The notes: generated by a model not told the origin, from the sequence alone. Counted from the stretch's first letter, positions 36,371 to 46,601 are shown. The stretch is DNA of 64,000 nucleotides from Bacteriovorax sp. PP10 (GCF_035013165.1 NZ_JAYGJQ010000001.1:248001-312000), one strand, 5' to 3'. A program made the numbers and translations.

Positions 36371-37582
36371 CTAAATAGCTAGATTTTTACCCCAGTTATA
36401 AGTTACTCGATCAATTGAGTCGGTATTAAATACCGTAAATCGAGGCCTTAGACCTGGAATCAGGGCACCTTGGTTTCTAATCCCAAGTGCGTGAGAAGCA
36501 TTTAGAGTGATGGCACACCAAAGTTCGGCCATGTTCATCTTGTACATCGGTGCTGCCAGAGAAGCGATCATCAGAACGTTATCGCAGTGGCATGAACCTG
36601 GGTTGTAGTCAGAAGCAATCGCAACTTTAACACCGGCATCTAAAAAGGCACGAGCGTTTGCTTGAGTCTTTCCTAAAAATAATCCAGTACCAGGTAGTAG
36701 AGTCGCAACAGTATTTGAATTTTTTAAAGCTTCAATTCCATCAGCACCAGTCGCAAGTAAATGATCAGCAGAAAGGGCCTGGTATCTTGTCGCAAGGATT
36801 GCGCCTTTATTGTCGTTGAATTCATCAGCGTGAATTTTAACCGGAATGTTTAAGCGGTTAGCACGCTCAAAAAGAGAGATCACATCTTCTTCGCTGAAAT
36901 AATTTTGTTCATGGAAAATATCTACGCAATCAATGATTTGTTCTTCGGCCATTCTATCAAGAAGAGGAAGAACTACTTCTTTCATATATAGGTATGAGCT
37001 TGCATAATCTTTTGGGATTGCATGAGCGGCCATGAAAGTATTTATGATTTGAACATCAGGACGACAAATATTTTTTAAGTCATGAATGATGTGAGTCAGT
37101 TCATACTCTTTTTCAAAGTTTAAACCATATCCTGATTTAACTTCGATTGTTCCAACTCCGTAAGAAGCAATCGTCTTAATTCTTTGTTGAGCGAGTTTTA
37201 AAAGCTCAGTTCTCGATAACTCATTAGTACCAGTCATTGAGTTTAGAATTCCGCCACCGGCCGCAGCGATTTCTTCGTAAGTCGCACCGTTGAGTCTCAT
37301 GCTGTATTCGCTAGCACGATCTCCACCAAAAACAACGTGAGTATGTGAATCGACAATTTCAGGAACACAAGATTTTCCAGATGCATCGATAGCTTGAATA
37401 TCAGCATACTCCTGAGGGAATTCTGAATCCGGGCCTACCCATAAAATTTGCTCTTGATCGTAAACGATTGAAGCATTTTTAATAATGCCAAGATCAGATG
37501 GTTTTAGATTTCTTCCATCTTTTTCATGAGCTGGTTTAAGAGTTGCGATTTCTGAAAAGTTGCGAAAAATTTTAATTGTCAT
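36371..37582 (-). CDS. hutI: Imidazolonepropionase
   Basis: Third step of histidine degradation: 4-imidazolone-5-propionate to N-formimino-glutamate. The 403-residue amidohydrolase has the metal motif DSHTHVVFGGDR, the conserved GTIEVKSGYGLNFEKEYEL segment, further ligands in VKIHADEFND and the ASDYNPGSCHCDN motif near the C-terminus. It is the third gene of a hutH-hutU-hutI series in one direction, separated from hutU by 170 bp containing a hairpin. Confidence 0.97.
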   Translation of the reverse strand: MTIKIFRNFSEIATLKPAHEKDGRNLKPSDLGIIKNASIVYDQEQILWVGPDSEFPQEYADIQAIDASGKSCVPEIVDSHTHVVFGGDRASEYSMRLNGATYEEIAAAGGGILNSMTGTNELSRTELLKLAQQRIKTIASYGVGTIEVKSGYGLNFEKEYELTHIIHDLKNICRPDVQIINTFMAAHAIPKDYASSYLYMKEVVLPLLDRMAEEQIIDCVDIFHEQNYFSEEDVISLFERANRLNIPVKIHADEFNDNKGAILATRYQALSADHLLATGADGIEALKNSNTVATLLPGTGLFLGKTQANARAFLDAGVKVAIASDYNPGSCHCDNVLMIASLAAPMYKMNMAELWCAITLNASHALGIRNQGALIPGLRPRFTVFNTDSIDRVTYNWGKNLAI

Positions 37583-37709
37583 AAGTTATTTTTAATCTCA
37601 TCAGAGTTATTTGGGTTTCAAGGAGTATAGACCAAAACCTCTTGTTGCTGGAAGAATAAATTCATAGGACATGACAGAAGGTGAGGAAGTTGCTCGGTCT
37701 TTAATCTAA

Positions 37710-37742
37710 AGCACTTGTAATTATTTTCAAATCACAAGTGCT
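37710..37742. terminator. Hairpin between hutU and hutI (possible terminator or attenuator)
   Basis: Arms AGCACTTGT (37710-37718) and ACAAGTGCT (37734-37742) pair perfectly over nine bases with a 15-base loop. On the minus strand, the direction of the hut genes, the hairpin follows the hutU stop but is not followed by a clear T run. It could reduce read-through into hutI or stabilise the hutU mRNA end. Confidence 0.45.
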
Positions 37743-37752
37743 CCGGATATTT

Positions 37753-39423
37753 TTATGAATTAATTTTTAGTGACGGCAATTTTAGTGCACTGTTTTTTGC
37801 AGTTGTGCGGGCCAGTTCGTAACCTGCGTCAGCATGTCTTGCAACACCCATCGCTGGATCAGAATTTAAAACGCGCTTAAGCCTTTCATCCATATCTTTT
37901 GAACCATCAGCACAGATTACCATCCCAGAGTGCTGAGAATAACCAATACCAACTCCTCCACCGTGGTGGAATGAAGTCCATGAAGCACCATTCATTGTGT
38001 TGATCATAAGGTTTAATAATGACCAGTCTGAAACTGCGTCAGTTCCATCCATCATGCCTTCTGTTTCTCTGTTTGGAGATGTTACAGAACCAGTATCTAA
38101 ATGGTCGCGGCCAATAACGATTGGAGCTTTTACTTTTCCTTCTCTTACTAATTGATTGAACATTAGTCCCGCTTTCTCGCGTTCACCGTAGTTCAGCCAG
38201 CAGATACGAGCTGGAAGACCTTGGAAGGCCACCATCTCTTGAGCTTTATCTAACCAGTTGTGAAGTTTTTTATTTTCCGGGAAAAGTTTTTTCATCGCTT
38301 CGTCAGTGACACGAATATCATCAGGATCACCTGAAAGTGCTACCCATCTAAATGGCCCTGAGCCTTTACAGAATAATGGTCTGATATAAGCAGGAACAAA
38401 TCCTGGGAAGTCGTAAGCGTTAGTTACACCTGCAGTTTTTGCACCTTCACGAAGGTTGTTTCCGTAGTCGAAAACATGCGATCCTGCTTTTTGGAAAGCA
38501 AGCATTGCAGAGACGTGATCACCCATAGTCTTGTTAGCAAGATCTACATACTTTTTAGGATCTTTCACTCTTAGAGCAAGAGCTTCTTCAACAGTCATTT
38601 TATTTGGAACATATCCGTTTAATGGATCGTGAGCAGATGTTTGATCTGTGACTAGATCAGGAACAATTCCTTTATCAAAAACGTACTTAAAGAAATCAGC
38701 TGCATTTCCAACAACACCAATTGAGATGGCCTTGTTTTCTTTTTTCGATTTTAGTGCAAGATCAATTGCCTCGTCGAAAGAGTCACAAAGAACATCTAGG
38801 TATTTTGTTTTTAATCTTTTTTCAATACGCCATTTTTCAACGTCGCAAGCTAAGCACACGCCGTTTGCCATTTTTACAGCAAGAGGTTGAGCTCCACCCA
38901 TTCCACCGATACCAGCAGTTAAAACTAATTTACCTGTTAGATCTTTTCCATCTCCGTAGTGCTTTTCAGCAGCGGCCATGAATGTTTCATATGTCCCTTG
39001 AAGAATCCCTTGAGTTCCAATGTAAATCCATGATCCAGCAGTCATCTGACCGTACATCATCAGACCTTCGTCTTTTAATTTATTGAAATGCTCCCAAGTT
39101 GCCCAATGAGGAACAAGGTTTGAGTTAGCGATTAAGACACGTGGCCCGTGTTCATGAGACGGAAGGATTGCAACAGGTTTACCCGATTGAATCATAAGCG
39201 TTTCATTGTTTTCTAAATTTTGTAGAGCATGGATAATATCTTGAAGAGCTTGATGGCTTCTTGCTGCTTGTCCGTTTCCACCGTAAACAATTAGGTTGTC
39301 TCTGTCTTCAGCAACATCAGGGTGAAGGTTGTTAAGCAAACATCTTAATGCCGCTTCCTGGTGCCAGCCTTTCGTTGTTAGAGTAGATCCTGTTGGAGGT
39401 AATGGGATATGATTTGTAGTCAT
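37753..39423 (-). CDS. hutU: Urocanate hydratase (urocanase)
   Basis: Second step of histidine degradation; uses tightly bound NAD to hydrate urocanate. The 556-residue protein has the NAD-binding segment [20 protein letters not shown], the conserved [16 protein letters not shown] region and the family block [20 protein letters not shown], with [20 protein letters not shown] near the C-terminus. Length is that of the family. Its start overlaps the hutH stop by one base. Confidence 0.98.
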   Translation of the reverse strand: MTTNHIPLPPTGSTLTTKGWHQEAALRCLLNNLHPDVAEDRDNLIVYGGNGQAARSHQALQDIIHALQNLENNETLMIQSGKPVAILPSHEHGPRVLIANSNLVPHWATWEHFNKLKDEGLMMYGQMTAGSWIYIGTQGILQGTYETFMAAAEKHYGDGKDLTGKLVLTAGIGGMGGAQPLAVKMANGVCLACDVEKWRIEKRLKTKYLDVLCDSFDEAIDLALKSKKENKAISIGVVGNAADFFKYVFDKGIVPDLVTDQTSAHDPLNGYVPNKMTVEEALALRVKDPKKYVDLANKTMGDHVSAMLAFQKAGSHVFDYGNNLREGAKTAGVTNAYDFPGFVPAYIRPLFCKGSGPFRWVALSGDPDDIRVTDEAMKKLFPENKKLHNWLDKAQEMVAFQGLPARICWLNYGEREKAGLMFNQLVREGKVKAPIVIGRDHLDTGSVTSPNRETEGMMDGTDAVSDWSLLNLMINTMNGASWTSFHHGGGVGIGYSQHSGMVICADGSKDMDERLKRVLNSDPAMGVARHADAGYELARTTAKNSALKLPSLKINS

Positions 39424-40958
39424 TAGTTTAATGCTCCAATTTTTGATTCAGCAGCAGCGACAACTTCGCCACTGTTAATAACTTTAATAATATTGTTGAT
39501 ATCTTTGTAAAATATTCTGTCTTCTTCAATTGTAGGAACAGTCTTTCTAACAAGAGCGTAAACCGCTTCAAGTGGAGCAGATGTTGTCTCTGGTCTTTGT
39601 AGGTCAAGAGCTTGAGTATTACAAAGAAGTTCAATCCCTAAAACTGATTTTGCGTTTTCTACAACTTCGTGAAGTTTTCTTCCAGAAGTTACACCCATAG
39701 AAACATGGTCTTCTTTGTCTGTTGAAGTTGGAACTGAGTCCACGCTTGCAGGATGGCAAAGATATTTATTTTCACTTACAAGGGCCGCCGCTGTTACGTG
39801 AGCAATCATAAGCCCTGAGTTTAAACCAGAATTCTTAGTTAAGAATGCTGGAAGCTCAGAGAAAGTTGGGTTCATCATTTTTTCAATTCTGCGCTCAGAG
39901 ATATTGCAGATTTCAGCAACACCCATTGCAAGGTAGTCCATAACAAGAGCTAAAGCTTCACCGTGGAAGTTTCCACCTGAAATAACCTCACCGCTATCCA
40001 CGAAGATAAGTGGGTTGTCTGTTACGGCATTTAATTCTGTATTGATAACTTCTTCTGCGTGAATAAGTGTTTGTCTGCAGGCCCCGTGAACTTGAGGAAC
40101 ACAACGAAGAGAGTATGGATCCTGAACTTTATGACAGTCAGGGTGTGAATCTTTTAAATGTGATCCAGCAACAAGTCTGTTTAAGTTTTCCATACATGCA
40201 ATTTGACCTGGGTGAGGTTTCAGCATTGTAATTTTTGGATTGTAAGCTTTATCTGTTCCTTTAACTCCGTCCATTGTTAACGTCGCACAGATATCAGCAA
40301 GCTTCATAATACGACGAGCTTCAAATACAGCTAGTGCTCCAAGAGCGGCCATACATGCAGTTCCGTTGATTAGAGCTAAACCATCTTTTGGCCCAAGAAC
40401 AGCAGGAGCTCTTCCTAATGTTTTGATTGCGATATCAGAGTTAACAATCTTGCCTTGGAATTCAACATCGCCTTCACCGATTAAAGCTAGAGCAATATGA
40501 GATAGAGGGGCTAAATCTCCACTGGCACCAACAGAACCTTTTTCAGGAACTACTGGAGTGATGTCGTTATTTAAAAAATCTAAAAGTAATTCAACAGTAC
40601 TAGGTTCTACACCAGAGAATCCTGAGATTAAGCAGTTTGCTCTTAGAAGCATGATCGCTCTTGTGATCTCACGAGAAAAAGGTTTACCCACACCAGTACA
40701 GTGAGAGCGAATTAAATTTACTTGAAGTTGAGCAAGATCTTTTTCAGCAATGTGCATGCTAGATAGTGCACCAAAGCCAGTATTGATTCCGTAAACCGGA
40801 GCACCTTTTTTTACGATTTCAAAAACGAAGGCACGAGAGGCTTTCATTTTAGTCATCGCAGATGGGTCGATTGATAATTTAATATTTCCGCTTTTTGAAT
40901 GAGCGACTTGGTGGACTTGATCAATAGTTAAAGACTGGCCATTTAGACTGATATTCAT
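39423..40958 (-). CDS. hutH: Histidine ammonia-lyase
   Basis: First step of histidine degradation: histidine to urocanate and ammonia. The 511-residue protein contains the Ala-Ser-Gly triad ([14 protein letters not shown], residues 145-147) that self-cyclises to the MIO cofactor, and the conserved YGINTGFG segment early in the chain. It is the first gene of the hut series, and the 3' end overlaps hutU by one base. No hutG, hutC or histidine transporter gene is adjacent. Confidence 0.98.
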   Translation of the reverse strand: MNISLNGQSLTIDQVHQVAHSKSGNIKLSIDPSAMTKMKASRAFVFEIVKKGAPVYGINTGFGALSSMHIAEKDLAQLQVNLIRSHCTGVGKPFSREITRAIMLLRANCLISGFSGVEPSTVELLLDFLNNDITPVVPEKGSVGASGDLAPLSHIALALIGEGDVEFQGKIVNSDIAIKTLGRAPAVLGPKDGLALINGTACMAALGALAVFEARRIMKLADICATLTMDGVKGTDKAYNPKITMLKPHPGQIACMENLNRLVAGSHLKDSHPDCHKVQDPYSLRCVPQVHGACRQTLIHAEEVINTELNAVTDNPLIFVDSGEVISGGNFHGEALALVMDYLAMGVAEICNISERRIEKMMNPTFSELPAFLTKNSGLNSGLMIAHVTAAALVSENKYLCHPASVDSVPTSTDKEDHVSMGVTSGRKLHEVVENAKSVLGIELLCNTQALDLQRPETTSAPLEAVYALVRKTVPTIEEDRIFYKDINNIIKVINSGEVVAAAESKIGALN

Positions 40959-41048
40959 ATGTTCTCACAAGGGTTAAAAATACCTTGATCCTACAATGAA
41001 AAATGTGGGTTTGTAATGATGTTTTGCTTCAAGTTTGGGATGTTTTAA

Positions 41049-41498
41049 CTAAGCGGCCATGGCATAGGCCTTTTCAGGCGGATATTTCTTAATCATTTGG
41101 AGAACGACCATTAGCGCCTTGGTATTATTATAGAATTTGCACCATGACAAAAGAGTCTGCTTTTTATAATCGCAGTGAAGAATAGTAGGATTGGATTCAA
41201 TTGCTTCGGTCAGGGATTCCAGTTTATTACTTTGTATAAACAAAACAATTTGTTCCATCTCTTTTGGTGCTTGAATGCGTTTTGCTTTTCCATGTGAACG
41301 GCGTTTTGTCGTATTGAAAAGTACGTAGATGGGAATAATGAAAGCTAGTTTTGGGACGAATAAAGACAGACACCCAATGAACATGATTGCCCAAAAATCG
41401 TTCGGGCCCAGACCAATCACGAAGGGTAGAGAAAATGTTGAAAGATATTCGATGCCATCTTTTACCTTCTCGTTTTTAATGTATTGTTTGAAACTCAT
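41049..41498 (-). CDS. Small membrane protein of unknown function
   Basis: 149 residues with two hydrophobic segments near the N-terminus (TFSLPFVIGLGPNDFWAIMF and CLSLFVPKLAFIIPIYVLF), then a basic linker (KRRSHGKAKRIQ) and a soluble C-terminal part of about 60 residues that reads like a single ankyrin-like helix pair (SLTEAIESNPTILHCDYKKQ, then LSWCKFYNNTKALMVVLQM). It lies between hutH and rpe but is not tightly linked to either. No family is recognised. Confidence 0.75.
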   Translation of the reverse strand: MSFKQYIKNEKVKDGIEYLSTFSLPFVIGLGPNDFWAIMFIGCLSLFVPKLAFIIPIYVLFNTTKRRSHGKAKRIQAPKEMEQIVLFIQSNKLESLTEAIESNPTILHCDYKKQTLLSWCKFYNNTKALMVVLQMIKKYPPEKAYAMAA

Positions 41499-41638
41499 TA
41501 AATGAAGTTTAATTGGTAAAAGTGTCTAAACCAAGCACAGAGGTAAGTGTTGGAAATGTTCAGCTCACTGACGATTTATTAATCAGAAAATTGCCCAGAA
41601 TTGATGGCGGAATAGTAATTTCCTCAATGAAATAAAGA

Positions 41639-42289
41639 CTATCTCAAGGATTCAATCTTTTCGGCATATTTGTCTTTTGTCGTTTTAAAAACATAAGATC
41701 CAGCAACGAGATTGTCAGCACCTGCAGCGATTAATTCTTTTGAATTTTTATCTGTCACACCACCATCTACTTGAATTTGAAAGTGAGCTTTAAGAGATTC
41801 ACGTCTTGATTTTAGTTCTTTGATTTTATCAAAGGCACTCGGCATGAATGATTGCCCACCAAAGCCAGGTTCAACTGACATAACTAAAACCAGATCTATT
41901 GCTTTTAAGATTTCATCTGTAAGCGCACTCACAGGAGTATTGGGCTTAATAGAAATTCCCACGCTAGGATAATGTGATTTTAGTTTTTTAATAAGTCCTA
42001 GAGAGTCTGGAGTCGCTTCCACGTGAAATGTGAAGTTGTATAGACCAGAGTCTTTTAATATTTCGCCATGAAACTCAGGATTTGTGACCATGAAGTGAGC
42101 GTCACATTTATGAGGAGCTTTTTTTGTAATAAGTTCGATGATCGGATGACCGAAAGTTAAATTGGGAACGAAGTGGCCATCCATGATGTCCAGGTGGAAC
42201 CACATGTCTTTCACACCAGCAAATGCATTAAGCTCTGGTTCAATATTTAAAAAGTCGCAGGCAAGAAGGCTAGGTGAAATGATTGTCAT
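41639..42289 (-). CDS. rpe: Ribulose-phosphate 3-epimerase
   Basis: Interconverts ribulose 5-phosphate and xylulose 5-phosphate in the pentose phosphate pathway. The 216-residue TIM-barrel protein has the family start ISPSLLACDFLN, the metal and catalytic segment HLDIMDGHFVPNLTFG, the VMSVEPGFGGQSFMPSAFDK motif and VDGGVTDKN. It follows fmt by 5 bp in the same direction. Confidence 0.98.
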   Translation of the reverse strand: MTIISPSLLACDFLNIEPELNAFAGVKDMWFHLDIMDGHFVPNLTFGHPIIELITKKAPHKCDAHFMVTNPEFHGEILKDSGLYNFTFHVEATPDSLGLIKKLKSHYPSVGISIKPNTPVSALTDEILKAIDLVLVMSVEPGFGGQSFMPSAFDKIKELKSRRESLKAHFQIQVDGGVTDKNSKELIAAGADNLVAGSYVFKTTKDKYAEKIESLR

Positions 42290-42294
42290 AAAAA

Positions 42295-43242
42295 TTACGG
42301 ATTAAGAATAATCTCTCCGCCCTTATTTTTTAGGCCATTAAGTAGTTCTGTATCGTTGCAAACTTTTTTACCTTCGAGTTGAATTGAGACTAAGCGAATA
42401 GTCGCATCTTTAATTCCCACTGCCAGGTGTCCGTGATCAATGGATGTCTCTCCAGGAGCAAGGTTGCGCTGAAGTTTTTCAATCTTAAATACTTTAAGGC
42501 GTTGTCCATTTAGGAAACAGTATGTTCCAGGCCATGGATCAAGCGCTCTGATTTGATTGTAGATTTTTTTATAGTCAGAGTCTTTGAAGTTTAGGAATCC
42601 ATCTTCTTTTTTAAGAGTTGGAGCAAAACTCACACCCGCTGGGTCTTGTGGGGTATAGACTAATTTATCGTTTAGAATTTTTTCGATTAAAGCTTTTGTA
42701 CTAAGAGCAGCTTGGTCTTTAAGTCTGTTATAAAGACTCTCTCCGTTTTCATCAGGAGCAATATTTAATTCATCGAAATGAACTAAATCACCAGCGTCCA
42801 TTTCTTTCACCATTTTTTGAATTGAAACACCTGTTGAAGTGTCGCCATTTAAAAGAGCGTATTGAATTGGAGCGGCCCCTCTGTATTTTGGAAGGATAGA
42901 AGTGTGAATGTTAAAACATCCAAGCTTCGGCATATTTAAAACTCTTGAACCCAAAAATTGAGCGAAAGCTAATACAAGAATGAAATCGATCTCTAGTTTT
43001 TCTAGCTCTTCTAAAACGGCCGGTTCACGGTTGATGTTTTCAACTTGAAACAATTTAATATTATTGGCCTTCGCAAATTCAGCAACAGGAGGAGATTTTA
43101 ATTCCTGCCCGCGTCCTGCTGGTCTATCCGGCATTGTGATCACGCCAACTAAATTAATAGCAGGATTGTTGAAGAGTTCAACCAGAGTCGGAACTGAAAA
43201 ATCAGGAGTTCCGCAATAAACAACATTAAGTTTTTTCGTCAT
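42295..43242 (-). CDS. fmt: Methionyl-tRNA formyltransferase
   Basis: Formylates initiator Met-tRNA. The 315-residue protein shows the N-terminal Rossmann start VYCGTPDFSVPTLVELF and the active-site region FNIHTSILPKYRGAAPIQYA (the H-x-S-x-L-P-x-Y-R-G motif). It starts on the last base of def and is followed by rpe after 5 bp, the common def-fmt pairing. Confidence 0.98.
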   Translation of the reverse strand: MTKKLNVVYCGTPDFSVPTLVELFNNPAINLVGVITMPDRPAGRGQELKSPPVAEFAKANNIKLFQVENINREPAVLEELEKLEIDFILVLAFAQFLGSRVLNMPKLGCFNIHTSILPKYRGAAPIQYALLNGDTSTGVSIQKMVKEMDAGDLVHFDELNIAPDENGESLYNRLKDQAALSTKALIEKILNDKLVYTPQDPAGVSFAPTLKKEDGFLNFKDSDYKKIYNQIRALDPWPGTYCFLNGQRLKVFKIEKLQRNLAPGETSIDHGHLAVGIKDATIRLVSIQLEGKKVCNDTELLNGLKNKGGEIILNP

Positions 43243-43838
43243 TATTTTTTCTTAGCTTTTTTAAGGAACTTCTTTTCAATTAACTGCTTCTTTAAAAAGC
43301 TTAGTCTTTCGATAAAAACAATTCCATCAAGGTGATCGTTTTCATGTTGAAGACACACAGATAAAAGTTCATCAGCTTCAAGGCTGTGATGATTGCCGAA
43401 CATATCTTGATACTCAACAGTCACGAACTCTGCGCGCTTCACATCTTCGTAAACACCAGGAACACTCAGGCATCCTTCTTCGTGAATAATCTCACCTGTC
43501 TTGTTTTTGAAAACAGGATTAATGACCGCGATGGGTTGCATGTCTGAGTAACGGTATTCTGATGATCCATCAGGAAGTGTGACTTTTTCTCTTTCAAACC
43601 AAATGTCCATAACGAATAGACGGATGCTGTGACCAACTTGAGGAGCAGCAAGACCGATTCCTGGAGCATGATACATCGTAAACAACATATCTTTGATTAG
43701 TGCTCTCAAGTCGTCATTGAATTCAGTAACAGGAGCAGCAATCTTTTTTAAGACAGGTGCCGGGTATACAGAAATTGGAAGCTTAGTTCCAATCAGTTCA
43801 TAATTATCTAGGAAGTTTTCTTTCATAGCTAAATTCAT
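43242..43838 (-). CDS. def: Peptide deformylase
   Basis: Iron/zinc enzyme that removes the formyl group from nascent proteins. All three motifs are present: GIGLAAPQVG, EGCLSVPG and QHENDHLDG. The protein is 198 residues with a lysine-rich C-terminal tail. The first ATG (MNLAMKENF) is used; an ATG four codons later is also possible, and neither has a clear ribosome-binding site. It lies 8 bp after the LptF/G-type permease gene. Confidence 0.97.
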   Translation of the reverse strand: MNLAMKENFLDNYELIGTKLPISVYPAPVLKKIAAPVTEFNDDLRALIKDMLFTMYHAPGIGLAAPQVGHSIRLFVMDIWFEREKVTLPDGSSEYRYSDMQPIAVINPVFKNKTGEIIHEEGCLSVPGVYEDVKRAEFVTVEYQDMFGNHHSLEADELLSVCLQHENDHLDGIVFIERLSFLKKQLIEKKFLKKAKKK

Positions 43839-43846
43839 ATCATAAA

Positions 43847-44953
43847 TTAGCGTAATTTGCGATGGTAAATAAAGTAGAACACCAGGTAGACGACAAAGAC
43901 AGATGGTACCCCAAAAGTGGCGGCTATCGCTGGGATTTTACTAGTTTGCCCTAGTGTCATGAAGTAAGAATAGATAAACCAATAGATGAAAGTGAAGGTT
44001 AAAACAAAGGCAATATTCGACCCGAATGAGCTGTTTCTTCGATTGGGATTAAAGAGTGCAACTGAGGCCAGAATCGCAAGTATCAGACAAGTGAAGGCCG
44101 AAGAGAATTTATCAAGGAAGGTTACAAAATACTCACTATCGTTGATTCCGTTTGTGCGTAAAACAAGAATGTAGTCGTAGAGTCTCCAGATATTTAAAGT
44201 CGAAATATCAGCGTTAATTTTTTTGAAATCCGAAATGGTTTCTTTTAACTGAAACATTTTGTCGTGAAAGTAACTTGGTTCCGGAAACGTTTTGTTTTCA
44301 AGATTCGTTACATGCAGACCCTTTTTTAAAAGCCATGAATTACCTTCAATAAATTTTGCTGAATTGGCCGTAACTTGCTCAGAGAATTTGAAGTTTTTGT
44401 CATAATAGTAAAGATTCAAATCGAAGATCGTATTGCTGTTTCCATCAAACGAGCTGTATGAAAAAAAGTAATCCTGACCCTTAAACCAAATTTTACCGGA
44501 TTTAAGAGCATTGATTGAAACTGAGCTGGTCTTTGCTTTGTTGGCAATGGCCGGATGAGTGTCACTCAATGTTGATTGCTTATGTTTTGTGTAGGGAACA
44601 AGGTAACCGTTAATAAAAAAGAGAGTTAATCCAACGAAGGCCCCGATCGTTCCGATACAAAGAACAAACTGGCGTCTTGAAAATCCGCTGGCGAAAATGG
44701 CAGTCAGTTCGTTTCTGCTTTTTAATTTGTTGATTGAAAATAAAGAAGCAACCAGACATGAGACAGGAAAAATTCTTATTAAGAAAGTAGGAAGTTCTAA
44801 AACTAAATCCAGTAAAATGGATTTGAGTTCATTCGTTGCTTTTAACAACCCGGTTAAAATATGACCAAGTGAAAGCACCATCACTAAAATGAAGACCGAA
44901 CCTAGAAAGAATGTAAGCCACTCTTTAAGAATGAGTTTTCGTATGGTGAACAT
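43847..44953 (-). CDS. LptF/LptG-family permease (lipopolysaccharide export)
   Basis: Member of the YjgP/YjgQ family, the permease part of the LPS exporter LptBFGC. The 368-residue protein has six hydrophobic segments, three at the N-terminus (LTFFLGSVFILVMVLSLGHI, FLIRIFPVSCLVASLFSINK, FVLCIGTIGAFVGLTLFFIN) and three at the C-terminus, around a ~160-residue soluble, periplasmic beta domain. The motif LKSRNELTAIFASGFSRRQF is typical. Whether it is LptF or LptG cannot be told; the partner gene is not in the window. The start overlaps the upstream gene by 29 bp. Confidence 0.9.
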   Translation of the reverse strand: MFTIRKLILKEWLTFFLGSVFILVMVLSLGHILTGLLKATNELKSILLDLVLELPTFLIRIFPVSCLVASLFSINKLKSRNELTAIFASGFSRRQFVLCIGTIGAFVGLTLFFINGYLVPYTKHKQSTLSDTHPAIANKAKTSSVSINALKSGKIWFKGQDYFFSYSSFDGNSNTIFDLNLYYYDKNFKFSEQVTANSAKFIEGNSWLLKKGLHVTNLENKTFPEPSYFHDKMFQLKETISDFKKINADISTLNIWRLYDYILVLRTNGINDSEYFVTFLDKFSSAFTCLILAILASVALFNPNRRNSSFGSNIAFVLTFTFIYWFIYSYFMTLGQTSKIPAIAATFGVPSVFVVYLVFYFIYHRKLR

Positions 44954-45653
44954 GTGACCTTATGAAAAAAATGAACGTTGATAAAAGAGGACGGGCAATA
45001 AAAGTGTTGAACACGAATTTTTGCTTTGGCCTGACTTCCAGATAATTCACTAAAGTTGGTGAGTGAGCATAATAAAAATCGATAAAATCAAGGCCAAGAT
45101 TGTATTTGGCAATTTTTAATTTGAAATGGCGAAGAGTTTCCGTCTTTTCATCTTCAAAACCGAAGGCCATCGTTGCTACATAACAGCGTTTCGCACTGAT
45201 TTGAATCTTATGGTAAGCGGCTTCAAAAGCTTTAAGGTTGTGGGCCTGCTTTTTATTATTAAATTTACGGATGATCTGAGCGTTGACGTGTTGGTATTTA
45301 AAACCAATTGAGAATTTCATGAATTGCTCAAGACATCTAAAGCAGTCTCTTTGAAGATTTGGACTTCTATCATAGGCCTTGGCAAGATCCCAATAAGCGT
45401 GACTGATTAAAAGAAGCTCAGTCATATCTTTTTCAGCATCAAATAAGCTTGGAGATAAACGATCTTCAGTAGTGTCGAAATAAAGTGCCAGAATACCGAG
45501 ATACTTATTATAAGAGTCTACGGCAAGCGCCATGCGGTCTTCCTTGACGAAAACTTGGGCGCGCTTTAAATGAGCAAGACGAGTGCGATAAAGTTCAACA
45601 ACCTGTTCGCGCTTTCTATCGCTTGCATCTTTCGGGTCTTTTTTCTTTGCCAA
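44925..45653 (-). CDS. Soluble protein with a CFI-box-like C-terminal motif
   Basis: The 242-residue product begins at a TTG with AAGG seven bases upstream. Its N-terminal half is helical with TPR-like spacing (RTRLAHLKRAQVFVKEDRMA and ALAVDSYNKYLGILALYFD). The C-terminal part contains CYVATMAFGFEDEKTETLRH followed by FIDFYYAHSPTLVNYLE, which resembles the C-[FY]-[IV]-A-T-x-x-[YF]-G ... YY-x-x-SP pattern seen in CFI-box proteins. A hydrophobic stretch near the C-terminus may be membrane-associated. It overlaps the LptF/G-type gene by 29 bp. The function is unknown. Confidence 0.78.
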   Translation of the reverse strand: MAKKKDPKDASDRKREQVVELYRTRLAHLKRAQVFVKEDRMALAVDSYNKYLGILALYFDTTEDRLSPSLFDAEKDMTELLLISHAYWDLAKAYDRSPNLQRDCFRCLEQFMKFSIGFKYQHVNAQIIRKFNNKKQAHNLKAFEAAYHKIQISAKRCYVATMAFGFEDEKTETLRHFKLKIAKYNLGLDFIDFYYAHSPTLVNYLEVRPKQKFVFNTFIARPLLSTFIFFIRSHVHHTKTHS

Positions 45654-45673
45654 TGAAAACCTTGTTTTTTAAA

Positions 45674-46555
45674 TTAGAATCTAAATGAAGCACCAAAAGA
45701 TGTTTCTCTGATTTTTGATTCATTTCTATTAATAGCTAAGTCAGCTTCTTGTTTTGTATTTTTCATTGCAAATTCGAAAGCAAGTTTGGGTTGTACCCAT
45801 GCTAGCCCAAACCCATTTCCTTTTTCCTGGCGGCTTTTATCATTGAAAGCCCCAAAACGAAGGTAGAAATCATTTAGGACACGAAGTTGAACTCCACCAC
45901 GATAAAGTAGTGTATCGCCAATTTCATCAGCGTTATAGTTTCCACCAAAATCAAACGCCAGCGTTACATAGTCTGCAAAGATGTGTTGCCCACCGATGAT
46001 GGCCTTTGTTTCACCTGCTTTAGAATTGAAAGCATCGTAAGCTACAATCCCTAAAGAAGTTTGAGTGTCCAGAGCGTGAATAACACCAATGACTGTTTGA
46101 TAATAATCGACTTCTGTTTTTGTTGTTAAGTTTTCGTCTTTTGATTTTCTTATACTCGCACCAAAAGCAGATTTCTCGCTTAATGGACTTGAAGCAGTAA
46201 GGCCCCAACGCGTGCGTTTTTGATCGCCTTCTTCTTGGTTTACATAACTTAGTGATCCACTCAAGCTCGGATTACCATCGGCCATGACCACACCAGTATT
46301 TTTTGGCTTTTGAATGACATTGCCGTCTTTGTCTTTGATTTGCAGCATATCTCTTTGAACATAAACATCAGCTTGATTAAAGAATGCTAAACTCGCTGGG
46401 TTTAAAAAAGCGGCTTCTTCCATAAAAATGCCCGCAACACCAGTTCCTGCGATAGACTTGGAGTGAGTTGTTTCAAATTCGTGTATCTTTGCAAAAGCAA
46501 AATTAGACATGAGTAATGTTGCCAGGAAAAAAGATTTTTTGATTTGATTGCGAAT
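45674..46555 (-). CDS. Outer-membrane protein with signal peptide, apparent AUU start
   Basis: The protein begins with a clear signal peptide if translation starts at the ATT at 46553-46555: (M)RNQIKKSFFLATLLMSNFAFA followed by KIHEF. AAGGA lies nine bases upstream of that ATT. The only ATG in frame (46508-46510) lies inside the signal sequence and would leave just MSNFAFA. No ATG, GTG or TTG exists between the upstream stop codon (about 46582) and that ATG. The mature part (GTGVAGIFMEEAAFLNPASL and onward) resembles the PorV/FadL-like entry motif of outer-membrane barrels and ends in SFGASFRF, a barrel-type terminal strand. Total length would be 293 residues. Confidence 0.8.
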   Translation of the reverse strand: MRNQIKKSFFLATLLMSNFAFAKIHEFETTHSKSIAGTGVAGIFMEEAAFLNPASLAFFNQADVYVQRDMLQIKDKDGNVIQKPKNTGVVMADGNPSLSGSLSYVNQEEGDQKRTRWGLTASSPLSEKSAFGASIRKSKDENLTTKTEVDYYQTVIGVIHALDTQTSLGIVAYDAFNSKAGETKAIIGGQHIFADYVTLAFDFGGNYNADEIGDTLLYRGGVQLRVLNDFYLRFGAFNDKSRQEKGNGFGLAWVQPKLAFEFAMKNTKQEADLAINRNESKIRETSFGASFRF

Positions 46556-46601
46556 GTTAATAATTCCTTTTAAAATTGATAATGCTTAAGAGGAAATTAT
46601 A

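Noticed and set aside
41522-41635. 38-codon frame starting at GTG on the plus strand between the membrane-protein gene and rpe
   Set aside because: The translation is protein-like (QLTDDLLIRKLPRIDGG), but it has no ribosome-binding site and no context, so a chance frame or remnant is more likely.
42015-42030. parS-like GCTTCCACGTGAAATG inside rpe
   Set aside because: Only the central bases match; five positions differ from the consensus and it lies far from parAB.
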